NCBI GenBank assembly: GCA_936450465.1
Contig: OW388289.1
Span: forward strand, 74,698,593 to 74,762,592
Direction of reading: 5' to 3'
DNA length: 64,000 nt
From: Gibbula magus
Taxonomy: Eukaryota; Mollusca; Gastropoda; Trochida; Trochidae
The notes beneath the pieces were generated by a model. That model was not told the DNA's origin. It made no database searches and was given only the letters and a program-made list of their open reading frames with translations. Below are positions 1 to 12,100 of this stretch, piece after piece. Each line of letters begins with the position of its first letter. The first letter of the stretch is position 1. A program made the translations under genes and the position numbers.

Positions 1-1198
1 AAAAGTTAACGGACGCCGGACGGACCCCGGACGACGGCCCATGCCATAAGCACATCTGGCCTTCAGGCCTGATGAGCTAAAATTGACTCCAAATGCATTT
101 AGTCTTATGTCCAGCAGGATGAGGTATACCTGTTGAAGGGCGAGAGGGTGTTACACCAGATTATAGTTCCACCCTTTTGTTGGAAAAAAGCATCATTTTA
201 ACGTTTTGAATGAAATATTCGATTCATTTGTTCATGTTTTCTACGCGCTCAAATATATCTTCAAATGTTTAACTTGTCTTAATGTGGCAACTATTGATTA
301 ACAGTAATGATAATGTCAAGTATTAACATAAACTTCTGATGGGTATTAACTTCTTACATGTATCGTTCATATATCTTCTTTATTGGCGACACGTATCCCC
401 AAATGAAAAACTCTAAGTTTTTATAAACAATCCATATCTCATTAAGCCCTGCGTTTATATTTTTCTCATATCTTAATGATATGTCTTCACATTTGTGAAA
501 AAAAAGTTCTGAAAAATTACATAATTTTTTTCAAAATTGTGTATCCGGAATTGTGCACTTTTTGAGAATGACTCATAAATCATACTCAGGAGCCAATGAG
601 CTTCACGTGTACGTAACAGTAAAATATGGGTTGGTGCATGAAGGTTCCTGCTTCAAAATATTAACCATGTAAATATTTAATGCAATAAAAGAGACCATTA
701 AAGTGACATTGAGTTGTTTCCATAACATTTTATCTGACTTTGATACGTGCCAAATATATGTGCTTCACCCACACAACGACATACTTTATTTCAATGAAAA
801 TTGACCCACGGTACATTGTTCATTCAAACCAATCCCAACTGTAGACCTTCATACTGTTACCATACTGAACCGAGTAGCATTGGGGAAACATGGACATTTT
901 CAGCAACAGTCAATACTTCTCGATAAAAGAACACCACTGACAACGCTTGACATATATGTAAGCGACTCCAACAAAATACTCAGTGTCACTTTAAATATCA
1001 AATATTTACCTAAGACCTAAGCAAATAGCACATATATTTTGTTTACATTTCGGAATTCTACGATTTATAAACTTTAAATATTTTAAGAACGAGTCCAAAT
1101 TAAGATCGTTGTTGAAATGCTGTCTTTACACTTCGATCAATAAATCCATAAACATGTTAACAAAATAATAAACACAAGGGATCTGATTTATTGACAGG

Positions 1199-1268
1199 AA
1201 GGTATGAGTGGTATGTGGAGAGTGAACTAGACGAGCTCGGAGAGATCAGGAGTACCGCACAGCGTGAG
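1199..1268 (+). other. Candidate coding exon of an unrecognised plus-strand gene
   Basis: After the acceptor-like ...ttattgacag the plus strand reads R-Y-E-W-Y-V-E-S-E-L-D-E-L-G-E-I..., then meets a donor-like gtatgtgc. The composition of this piece looks coding; the open frame that continues to 1664 does not. I recognise no family. It could be an exon of a gene lying to the left, or chance. Confidence 0.25.
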
Positions 1269-2059
1269 GGTATGTGCCGAGATGACGCGAGGGACAAGAC
1301 AACTTCTACACTTTGTCCTCTCTCGCTTCTCTGTGAAATCATCACGCGTGTATCGAAGGCTTTTGTTTGCCCTTCATCACGACTCGTTTACAATGGTTTA
1401 AAACATTGTCACTGTGCTCCCTGTAAACCCGTGTTGTATGTACTAGATGGGACAGACCACGAGTTTGGGTTTTCTAGTCGACCTGTAACATTTACCTTCC
1501 CTTGGTTAAGTACAGAAGATGTACTGACAATCACGTTTTTTGTCCAAATTTGTTGTGGAAAACAGAATTTGGGTTCGTTTAAAAGCCACTTGTACATATA
1601 TAGAGACGGTAATTACTACGTAACATCCGTGTCGATGTTGTGCGTTAAAGGTGGCGTTAATTAAGGTTGTTAATTGGACGTACCCGTACTATCTAATATG
1701 TTACTTCCATTCCATTACTGTTTGAGGGTGGGGAACGAAACAAAGTTAAAACATTGCAGGAAGCAAATGTTGACTGATTCAATATATTCTCTATTCCGAT
1801 CTTTATCATTGCGCAAGTTTAATCGATGGAATGTGCTAATGGTGTAAGTTTATTTTGCAAATATAAAACACCAAAATATCAAATCTGGGAATAAAGTATG
1901 TCAGTCATTGTTAATTTTGATGTCCCTTAGGACACTTAACACCTCTTTTGGGTGAACTTTTGTAAAACAAACAATTACCAAGGTCTTTGAAGGGCATTTA
2001 GAAGTGGTATACATAAGAACATGAAGATTTTCTGGATAACAACTTCTTTAATGTGAAAA

Positions 2060-2101
2060 TACACGACGTTTCGGAGTACATACTAACTCCTTCATCAGGT
2101 T
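2060..2101 (-). ncRNA. Hammerhead-ribozyme-like motif
   Basis: The minus strand reads CTGATGA (2098-2092), one extra A, a stem GGAGT/ACTCC with an 8-nt loop, then GAAAC and GTC (to 2065), the order of a hammerhead core. Cleavage would fall between 2065 and 2064. The extra A and weak stem I make activity uncertain. Such motifs are known in Penelope-like retroelements. Confidence 0.45.
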
Positions 2102-2289
2102 GAATGTAAGGAAATAACAAAATATGGTACATTTATATAGCAAACAAAACAATGGTGAGGAAACTCAATCAGGGAGATTAACATGCATGAGAATGGTATA
2201 CAATGGGGATTTGTAATACAAACATGATGGGTAAAGCATGAGAATGATGAGGATTTGCAATACAAACATGAGGGGGCGTAAGTAGATAA

Positions 2290-2420
2290 ACAATGGCCTG
2301 ATCCTCTGGAGCAAACTAGGATCCTGGCCTTTGGTGGGTTTTTGTGGATCTTGATTGTGGCTCTGGCATATGGGGCTTGGGAATTGATGGGGTTGAGCTG
2401 GTTGAAAATGACCGCAATGA
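2290..2420 (-). pseudogene. Reverse transcriptase remnant, Penelope-like
   Basis: An open frame on the minus strand (2493-2095) contains Y-A-R-A-T-I-K-I-H-K-N-P-P-K-A-R-I-L, the K-x-H-K-x-P block at the start of Penelope-like reverse transcriptases, followed by S-R-G-S. Only this small part of the enzyme is present, with unrelated sequence after it. A hammerhead-like motif lies just downstream on the same strand, which fits this element class. Confidence 0.5.
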
Positions 2421-3875
2421 GCAGCTGACAGTTTGTTTTAACAAAATCGTTATCACCAGAATGATAAACCAGCATTAATTGACAGCAAAACATTTACGTG
2501 TTTGTCACAGCAGATGACACGTTTACAATATGTTGCTTGTGTAGAAAATCAACATTAGGTTGTTATCAAGTTATGTTTTGTTCCATTATCTTCTTAATGG
2601 AAACCCACAATGACAATCCATATTAGTATATACGTGTATGTTTACATATAAATTAGTATGTAAAGACTTGTCAGTAGTGCCGATTTACGTAAGCTGTTAT
2701 TTATCATTTTGACAATAAAAAAGGAGTTACAATGTTATTCCACTTTTCTTCAAATGTGTTTTATTCATAATATCAAACACGTGCACTCTTATAGCCTGCC
2801 TGTTCATTCGCCATCTCAAAAACTAGTAAAGCCATCTCTGGAACAGTCTGACTGTATCAGTTTCTTTTAACTCGAATGGAGATTGTGTAGCGGAGTTGAG
2901 TTCATGTGTGTTCCTAATGTAAATTAGTGCCGATGCCAAACTACTGCTGCGAGCCTGTAAATTCCGCCACAGGGGCTAAAATGGGTAAAATATATATACG
3001 CAACTAAAGGGTTAAGGATGTTTTGTTTCTTACTATGAAGGTATTCTTACTAAATGAAATCCTAAATGGTGTCTTTGAATTGAATTTCGAAAACATATGA
3101 ACACTGTTTGTTTTAAAGAAAGATTATAAGTAGTTAATTTCCATTTATCAGAGAAGGTATTTTCCCATTGAAAGATTAATGAAGTGTAACAGATTTTTTT
3201 CTCAAAAATCAACTAGCTTTAATGAATGAGATTAAGATAAGGCTGGAGTCATAAATAGGATATAATCCTAGCAAATTGGTCACATTTAGTAGAATATATA
3301 TCATTTTATAAATAAATTGTCAAAATTGATTGTAATTACAAAACAACATAGAGCATACTTAGTTTTGTCTAGTAGTGAAACTACATAACACAGGAAGAAG
3401 CAATAAAAGCCCAACCACTTACTGGGTACTGCTCTCAACCACAGGTTTCCATGCTGTCTTTCTTCACGAAGCATGCACAACAGCCATCAACAAAAACACC
3501 TACAAATAACTGTTCAACATGTCTCTGTTGAAGAAAATTAATCTTCACCATTTATCCACCATATCTGTGTGTAGAAACTAAACATGGTTTCAGAGAGAGA
3601 TATGAAGTCAACATGGAGACACGTCTGATCCCACAGTGTAATGGATATCCCGGTTCGTATTTTCCTTATGCTTTGTATTTGTGTTGTTGTTGACAGCTTA
3701 TAATAATATTTTTTTGCATTCATAAAACCAGGATGTGTTTCACATAGGTTGACTTAAACAAGTCTGTTCTCATGGTACAGTAGAGCAGTGTTGTCACAAC
3801 CTGTTGGGTCCTTATGTAGATCATAGGTTTTAAAACAGATAACAGACTGTACAGAATAACGGCAGTCATGCTGAA

Positions 3876-5608
3876 CGGGGGTTGAATACCTTGTGTATGT
3901 CGGGGTTGAATACCTTGTGTATGTCGGGGTTGAATACCTTGTGTATGTCGGGGTTGAATACCTTGTGTATGTTGAAGGTTGACTACCTTGTGTATGTTAG
4001 GGGTTGAATAACTTGTGTATGTCCAGGGTTGACTATCATGTATATGTTGAGGGTTGACTACTTCGCGATGTCGAGGGTTGAATACCTTGTGTATATCAGG
4101 GGTTGAAAGCCTTGTGTATGTCAAGGGTTGAAAGCATTGTGTATGTCGGGGATTGAATGCCTTGTGTATGTTTGGGATTTAATGCCTTGTGTATGTCGTG
4201 GGTTGAATGCCTTGTGATGTTGAGGGTTGACTATATTGTGTATGTCGGGGTTGAATACCTGAGTATGTCGGGGTTGAAAGCCTTGTGTATGTCGGGGATT
4301 GAATGGCTTGTGTTTGTCAGGGATTGAATGCCTTGTGTATGTCGTGGGTTGAATGCCATGTGTATGTTGAGGGTTGACTATCTTGTGTATATCTGGGTTG
4401 AATGCCTTGTGTATGTCGAGGGTTGAATACCTTGTGTATGTCAGGGGTTGAATACCTTATGTATGTCAAGGATTGAATGCCTTGTGTGTGTTGAGGGTTG
4501 ACTATCTTGTGTATGTTGGGGGTTGAATACCTTGTGTATGTTGGGGGTTGAATGCCTAGTGTATGTAAGGGGTTGAATGCCTAGTGTATGTCAGGGATTG
4601 AAAGCCTTGTGTTTGTCAAGGGTTGAAAGCCTCATGTATGTCGGGGATTGAATGGCTTGTGTATGTTGGGGATTGAATGCCATGTGTATGTCGTTGGTTG
4701 AATGGCTTGTGTATGTTGAGGGTTGACTGTCTTGTGTATGTCGGAGTTGAATACCTGAGTATGTCGGGGATTGAAAGCCTTGTGTATGTCGGGGATTGAA
4801 TAACTTGTGTATGTTGAGGGTTGACTATCTTGTGTATGTCAGGGTTGAATACCGTGAGTATGTCAGGGGTTGGAAGCCTTGTGTATGTCAAGGGTTGAAA
4901 GCCTTGTGTATGTCGGGGATTGAATGCCATGTGTATGTTGAGGGTTGACTATCTTGTGTATGACGGGGTTGAATACCTTGTGTATGTCAGGGGTTGAATA
5001 CCTTATGTATGTCAAGGATTGAATGCCTCATGTATTTTGAGGGTTGTATACCTGATGTATGTCAAGGACTGAATGCCTTGAGTATGTTGAGGGTTGACTA
5101 TCTTGTGTATGTCGGGGTTGAATACCTTGTGTTTGTCAGGGGTTGAATACCTTTTGTATGTCAAGGATTGAATGCCTCGTGTATGTTGAAGGTTGACTAT
5201 CTTGTGTATGTCGGGGTTGAATACCTTGTGTATGTCGGGGGTTGAATACCTTGAGTATGTCGGGGGTTGAATACCTTGTGTATGTCAAGGATTGAATGCC
5301 TTGTGTATGTTGAGGGTTGACTATCTTGTGTATGTCGTGAGTTGAATGCCTTGTGTATGTTGAGGGTTGAATACATTATGTATGTCGGGGGTTGAATGCC
5401 ATGTGTATGTTGAGGGTTGAATACCTTATGTATGTCGGGGGTTGAATGCCATGTGTATGTTCAGGATTGAATGCCTTGTGTATGTCAGGGTTGAATGCCT
5501 TGTGTATGTCAGGGGTAGAACACCTTGTGTATGTTCAGGATTGAATGCCTTGTGTATGTCAGGGTTGAGTGCCTTGTGTATGTCAGGGTTGAATATCTTG
5601 TGAACATC
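3876..5608. repeat. Minisatellite, unit about 24 bp, about 70 copies
   Basis: Imperfect tandem units of the type GGGGTTGAATACCTTGTGTA plus TGTC fill 1.7 kb, with variants (TACC/TGCC, GTC/GTT). Open frames across it are by-products of the repeat. Confidence 0.92.
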
Positions 5609-5891
5609 AAGTTTGACAGGCTGCATGCACTGAGCTCCCACAGCTCACTCATATACCCCACTTTTAACATTGTTCAAAGAAAAAAGCTTAAAAATAGCAA
5701 AAGGACATCAATATTTAGTCCTTTGTATGAAAATGTCACAGTAGTATGTCTTCACATGAGTGGAAACATGGAGAATATGTATGCATAAAATATGCAAATG
5801 AGGGTATGAAATATATGAAGGGAAGTGTACACATCAGTGATTATAAGTATCAAGTTTTTGAAACATTTGAACAATTAGTGTCTTCAGGAGT

Positions 5892-5919
5892 CTGATGAAG
5901 GGGGTCTAATCCCCGAAAC
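5892..5919 (+). ncRNA. Second hammerhead-like core
   Basis: The plus strand has CTGATGA (5892-5898), an A, stem GGGG/CCCC around a short loop, and GAAAC (5915-5919). No GTC follows, so the cleavage site appears lost. It is probably another copy of the family near 2080. Confidence 0.35.
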
Positions 5920-6294
5920 ATGAAACTACACACACTCCTGCTCCTCCTCCTCCTCATGTGGTTCACTTCATGGGTTTTGGCGGCTCTCTCCTTATCTTTA
6001 TTTTACCCAACTCCTGTTGGTTCCATCATAGTTTCCTTCAGTGGATCCTCATGCTGTTAGCCCCACCACACACATTTTTTTAGACAGGTCGTCAAGCACC
6101 TCACCAAATGTAATTAATGTTTGAGTTATGAGTGGAACAAAAAGTGGGATGGAAAAGCTGACGGACTACTTCATAGTGGGTTTATATAGGTTTCTTAGAT
6201 TTATACAGATTGTATACTTTTGGCAAGGTGATACCGGTAAGTGACGACTTTTAGAACCTATTAAGGAATAATATTTGAAAACCATGTACTTTAA

Positions 6295-7243
6295 AGGGGC
6301 AGTAATACGGTTTTTTTTGCAAATTGTATTATTTTAAATTTCCCATATTTATAATGATAGCTTATGTCATTTATATTTACTTTTGAGGGTAAAAAATCTT
6401 ATTACACAAACCAGTTATCCGCACTGGTATAAAACAAAAGTTTCATGACGGCCATTTTAATGTGAACACTTTTTATTATTTCGAATGACAAAAACGAATC
6501 TCATGACTTTAGGGAACCATGTACACTAATTTTCTAACTTGATTTTCCAAAGAGAGAAGGGTGTGAATGATTGTGAATGAAAGTTTCTTCTGTCAAAAAG
6601 GTCACAGGTCCATAGGACATAACATGTCAATTTTAAGTTACAAATATTTGTTTTACAAAAGTATAACATAAACACTTGCCCCAATCCTAAATAAATATGT
6701 ACAACGTATATTTATATATCTATTTTTTAAATACAACATTTCACTACTGTTACACTTTACTTATGAAGCGTACCATAAAGTTTAAAGGCAAAATATGTGT
6801 ATTTTCCAAGATTCAAAATAGTTGATTGACAATTGGAATTCATTAAATTAATAAAAGATTTCTGTGATGGATTTACAATATATTTACAAGTGATATATTT
6901 TTACGTAAATCAGTAAATGCGATACATACCAATAAAAAGTGAAATTCATTTTCAATATAATCTAATCCATGACATAAACAATGAGTACATAATCTGCATT
7001 CGATATCAACACCAGTTCTGCGTCCTACTTCTACCATTAAATTATGATTATCTAAAACGACTTCGAGCTTGCCGATACACTTGCTCCTGAATACATGTAG
7101 TAATGATTTGAAGATTAGGTATGAACTTAGTCGAGAATTTTCAGAAATATTTGAGAGAGAGAAGGGTGTTTTACTATTGGTGACATTATTTTTCAAATAC
7201 ATTTCATCAACTTATTTCAGCAAAAAAACATGCTACTGCCCCT
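6295..7243. mobile_element. TTAA-flanked inverted-repeat element (family 2, long copy)
   Basis: Termini AGGGGCAGTA and TACTGCCCCT, each bordered by TTAA, as in piggyBac or Kolobok elements. No transposase is visible. This copy is longer than the one at 9684 because it holds other repeat sequence, including a LINE fragment. Confidence 0.6.
6873..7100 (-). pseudogene. Non-LTR retrotransposon C-terminal fragment
   Basis: The minus-strand frame contains L-D-N-H-N-L-M-V-E-V-G-R-R, then C-R-L-C and E-N-E-F-H-F-L-L-V-C, the cysteine/histidine-rich end of LINE reverse transcriptase proteins. It is isolated from the rest of the enzyme. Confidence 0.5.
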
Positions 7244-7782
7244 TTAACTTTGATATATTTGTTAGTTTTGAAGAGAATATATCACTAGGAAACTGAGTGT
7301 GCAAGCTACTATAGTTTAGTATAACTCAGCAAGATTGGAAGATATGTTTGGTGAGCTACTGCAGAGATGAGCTACACTAAGAGATCTGACTATCAGCTGT
7401 GGTCTTTTTTGGAAGATCTTTGGATTTCATCAAGAAAAACACGAGGAGGGAAGTGAGTTGGAACGTGAAAACATAAGACCAATATTATTACATCAGATCT
7501 ATGTGACAATACAGTCAGTGAAGTATCTGACTAAACTGAGTCTAAGCAATTCACTGTTATGGAAGCAAAATGGCTCCTTGTTAGACTACATATCCAATAT
7601 GTAAATAATAGAACAATTGAAATTAGGGATACTTTCATAGATGAAAAGCTGAATAAACTGTTCCTAACTCAAACTTGTGTGAGGAATGTGGATGTGAGGC
7701 TATAGTTTCTGAAATCCCCCGCGGGATACAGATGTCAGCATGTGCCGCGATAACACCGGGGTTTAGTGATCATGTACAAGCA

Positions 7783-7998
7783 GAAAAGAGGTTGAATTTA
7801 GCAACTTTCTAAAAGCGGTTGAATAGTACAAGTTGCACAGAAGAGGTTGAACACATCAGATTGTACTAAAATTGAATACTCAAAATTGTACTGAAAAGAG
7901 GTTGAATTTAACAAAATGTGCTGAAAAGAGGTTGAATTTAACAAAATGTGCTGAAAAGAGGTTGAATTTAACAAAATGTGCTTAAAGCAGTTGAATGA
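7783..7998 (+). repeat. 30-bp tandem repeat, about six copies
   Basis: Unit CTGAAAAGAGGTTGAATTTA plus ACAAAATGTG. The last three copies (about 7891-7980) are nearly identical and the earlier ones are decayed. Confidence 0.75.
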
Positions 7999-8192
7999 GA
8001 TCAGTGGTTGTGAGGAAGCAGGTGAGATTACACATCTAATGCTGACATCTCACTGGTAACAAACAGTACAGAGTCTTGGGATTGTGCACTGCAGACTGTA
8101 CAGACTCTAATATTAACCTTTACAGATTAGACGCTTCAGTGTGTCCGACTTGCTTTGACTTTCATTTCACAAAGAACATTAACTAGGGTTAA

Positions 8193-8721
8193 AGGCGTTG
8201 TAGCACGTTTTTAGCATGTTATGTTTTCTCAAATTTGCCATTTATTATTATTAAAGTTTATACAATATATTGTTATGTCAATGGATAAAACATCTCATTA
8301 CACGAGCGGATAAGCCGTATCCATAGAAAACAGTTATCCTTATTGAAGAAAACGGTGCGACGTATAAAACGACAGTGGTATGGAACTTTTCAGTGGGAGT
8401 GGTAGAGATGTAGGTCTCATGAGAATTTTAGAGTTCTGACAGCAAGATTGTTGGCCATTCAATAATTGTACCATATTTAAAACTCTGAATGCTTCATTAC
8501 ATCAGTCCGATCACTTGAACTACCTTCAAGCAGCCATTTTAACATAAACACATTAAAATGGCCGCTCGATGGTAAATGGACTCGCATGTCTTAACCGAAC
8601 CATGTGCATTCGTTTTAGAACTATTTTAATTGATTTAGGAGTATTATTTAGCCATTGTTAACACTTATTTATATTTTGTGAGAGCACTTTATTTCAGTAA
8701 GAAAATCGTGGTACAGTGCCT
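8193..8721. mobile_element. TTAA-flanked inverted-repeat element (family 1)
   Basis: 529 bp with termini AGGCGTTGTAGCACG and CGTGGTACAGTGCCT, each bordered by TTAA (8189-8192 and 8722-8725). The inside is non-coding. Related copies occur at about 18060-18590, 19600-20060 and 32755-33262. Confidence 0.65.
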
Positions 8722-8961
8722 TTAACCTCAACTCCACTTAACATTGAACTATGGTTGCTCAGTGACCAAAGATCACTTTAGTGGTTTGTGAAAGGGGACC
8801 CAGGACAACAGTCTAGATCTTTTAGTGAGTGAGGTTAAATATCACCACCTTCTGACAATGAGTTGAGAGATAATCAATACTCCAGAATTGAGTTTGAAGG
8901 ATGGATGGAGAGGGTGATGGTTATACCAACCACAACATTTAAGTAGAGTATAATTAGCTTT

Positions 8962-8967
8962 TTTATT
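8962..8967 (-). promoter_or_regulatory. Candidate poly(A) signal of ZCCHC4
   Basis: AATAAA on the minus strand about 75 nt after the stop codon. Confidence 0.4.
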
Positions 8968-9041
8968 ATCATATATAATATTATATCCTTCTCCATGTCC
9001 AAGAACAACAAAACACAGTTATACAAATACAATTTCATTGC

Positions 9042-9129
9042 TTATGACTTTGCCTTTCCACACTTTTTTCGTTGTTTTTTGGATGGAAGGCCCGGTGTTG
9101 ATGACATTTTCTTCTCAAATGATCTTTTC
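9042..9129 (-). CDS. ZCCHC4: ZCCHC4 exon 12, basic tail and stop
   Basis: 88-nt last exon ending in TAA at 9044-9042. It encodes a Lys/Arg-rich tail (K-R-S-F-E-K-K, S-K-K-Q-R-K-K). Acceptor ...taccacag is preceded by a T-rich tract. Confidence 0.8.
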
Positions 9130-12100
9130 CTGTGGTAAAAAAAAAGTTGACACGAAATTGATGACTTGGTGCTTAATTAGAAGAAAAACGCTGTTTCAAT
9201 AAATAGTAAACATTTAAAAAATAATAAACTATTGTTAACATTCAGTTACCTTATTTTATGTAAAAGTAAAAACATCAAACTTGCTGTTAACATTTAAAAA
9301 AAAACAAAAAAAAAACCCTTTTTCCTTATGTAACAAGGGTGTCGTTAATGATAATGTTTTTGTCATTAAACTTTCATTCATTCGAAAACATATATAACTA
9401 TAATTGTGGAAACTCTAGCCTTGGAAGATTTTATGAGGGCTTCATATATTTATATATATATTTTATCATATACTTATCAAAGACAAACTAAACAATTGTA
9501 CCTGGAGCCAGACTCCTTCTGGGGACATTCTCTCCTCTTGTGACCCAGCTCTCCACAGATGTGACAACCTGTAGTGCAGTGAAAAGTGAAACAACATGGC
9601 ACTTGGATATGAGATAGAGAACAGTTGTATTTTGTATTTCTCAAATGCTCCTTGTTCAACATTTCTCTTTTATATGTTCTTAAAGGGGCAGTAGGACGTT
9701 TTTTTTCACTCAAATCAGTCGATAAATGTATTTGAAAAATAATGTCACCAATAATAAAACACCCTTCTCTCTTCGGAAAATCAAGTTGAAAATGAGTGTA
9801 CATTGTTCGGTAAAGCCATGGGAATCGTTTTTGTAATTCGAACTAATAAAATGTGTTAACATTAAAATGGCCGCCATGCAATTTTTGCTTTATACGCAAC
9901 ACCGTTATTACCACTGCAGATAATTGATTTGTGTAATAAGGTGTTTTACACTCTAAAGTTAACATAAATGACATAAACTATCATTATAAATGGGAAATTT
10001 AAAAAGGTGCTACTGCCCCTTTAAAATGGACTATAAGTATCTTCATGATGATATTTTTGTTCCTTTAACATCTCCAGAAACTGTATCAATGTAAGAACTC
10101 ACCTGTCCGTGCAGGTGCCCCACACCTGTGATCCTGCAGCTGACACCCCCTGCAGGTGTCACAGTGCACCCACGATGGCTTCACACACTTGCTGCACAGG
10201 GCGCAGTGCACGTACGTAGAACCATCCTGTAACATGGGAACAACAGTCAACTTTTGCAGTTTTTTTGTTGAATGATTACAAACAAAGGTGGACACAATTT
10301 ACTCACTCACGACTAAAACCAGGAGCATGGAAATGGGATGGACATAGAGATGGAAAAGAAATAAAACTCACCTTGGAGGAACACTTGCCACATTTGTCAC
10401 AGTGCTTGTTCTCCGCTGCAGAATAGCGACTACACGTTTTGCACCATCTACAAAATAAAAGTTTTTTTTAAAGAAAATGATTTTTAAAGGATAAATTATA
10501 ACAATTTGTTTTATGTCAAAAGTTTTGGTCAAGTCATTAAGTCATATGTACTTGGCTATGAGCATCACAGTTTCAATATCAAAGATAAATCTACCTGTAT
10601 CCCTCCTGTGTAGGCAAGGGGAAGTGTTGGGGGTCCAGGTTGGTGAAGATCCTCACTGGGGACCCCTTCTTGCTCTTCTTCTTCACCGAGAACAGTGAGT
10701 GGTTGTCATAGTCCACCTGCACAGCACACATATAGACATGTAGTACAGAACAAACATGTCTTCAAGTTTGTGCTTCAAACAGTTGGTCAACACCAGAGTA
10801 TGATGATGAGATGACTTATAGTAAAGATCCTCATGCTGTTTTGAAGCATATAAAACATCATAAGGATTGTTACAGAAATATTGCTGTGGTGAAAATAAGA
10901 AGATGATCCTCCACAAATTTCTTGTCTTCACTATACTACTATATTACTTAATGAATACTACAAAAACTGTTTAAAGATTAACCTAGAAGACATAGTAATA
11001 ATTGATCTTTTGTATGACTGGTTAATTCTGGATACATAAACTATTGAAACACCTGAAAAGAGCACCTTATAGTCGATCATGTGTAAGGAGGGCACGGCCT
11101 GGATGATTCTGTGTTCCATGAAATAGGGGAAGAACCACAGCACTGGAGTCGTCTGTTTATCTGCAACATAGTTAATGCATACATACATGAACTTGTGTGA
11201 AGTCATAATAACATCATTCTAACCTCACAGTCTTCCCATCCTTCCCATGTAAGCTCTCTGTTACAACTAGATGAGCGTTTGCGGGACACCACAAAAGCAG
11301 AGCAGCTCCAAAACTTAGGGTCTCACCTGTCCCTGTTCTGCCTTCTCGTCAGCATCAAAAACTTGTTCATTATTCAAGTTATTACCAATCATCACTGGGG
11401 TCACTTTTCACAAGTTTGTCCAAAAAGTTGCCAAAAACCTATTTCTTATTTCAAAATTTGATCAAAGGATTAATGTGGCCTTAACCAATATCTCATGACC
11501 TTGACCTTTGACCTTCAAGGTCAAACCATCAAAGATCAATTTTCATTGTGTATAACAATCATGCAATGACTCAAAGTGTTAAAATACAGCATATTCACAA
11601 AAGCATTGTTAAGTTGTGACCTAGCTGTGACCTTGACCTTTGACAGATTTTAGCGAAAATCTGTTCAAATCTTGGTCTTTCTCCATAGTTCATATATACC
11701 AAATAAGAGCCTGATAGCACAAAAAAAGTTATGATTGTTGTAGTGATTTCAGAACTCATGACCTTGAATGTGAACATGTCAAAATCATTCACCAGGTTTA
11801 TAAGAAAGAAGCTATCTATATGAGGTGTTAATATCTTCATGGAAAAAAGTTACTTAGTGATTTCAGAACTGGTTAGCATGACCATATCTTATGACCTTGA
11901 CCTTTGATCTTCAAGGTCACACAATCAATTATCACTTTTCATTATATATAACAATCATGTAATGATTCAAAGTGTTAGTAGTTGAAATAAGACATTTTTG
12001 TAAAAGCACGCTCAAGTCGTGACCTCGTTGTGACCTTGACCTTTGACGGATGTTAGCGAAAACCTTTTCAAATCTTGGCCTTTCTCCTCCATAGTTGATA

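Noticed and set aside
1191..1664. 157-codon plus-strand open frame taken as a single gene
   Set aside because: Only its first 70 bases look coding. The rest has random composition and no recognisable domain. Kept only as a candidate exon.
3876..5608. CRISPR array
   Set aside because: Tandem units abut without unique spacers, and the sequence is a eukaryotic nuclear genome.
3720..5641. Open frames with H-T-Q-G-I-Q-P and I-H-K-x-F-N-P repeats
   Set aside because: They come from the 24-bp minisatellite; unit length varies so the frames shift and break.
9477..9501. ZCCHC4 ending at the TGA just after the zinc knuckle
   Set aside because: A good donor and a downstream exon restore the basic tail known in the family. 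The short form could still be an alternative end.
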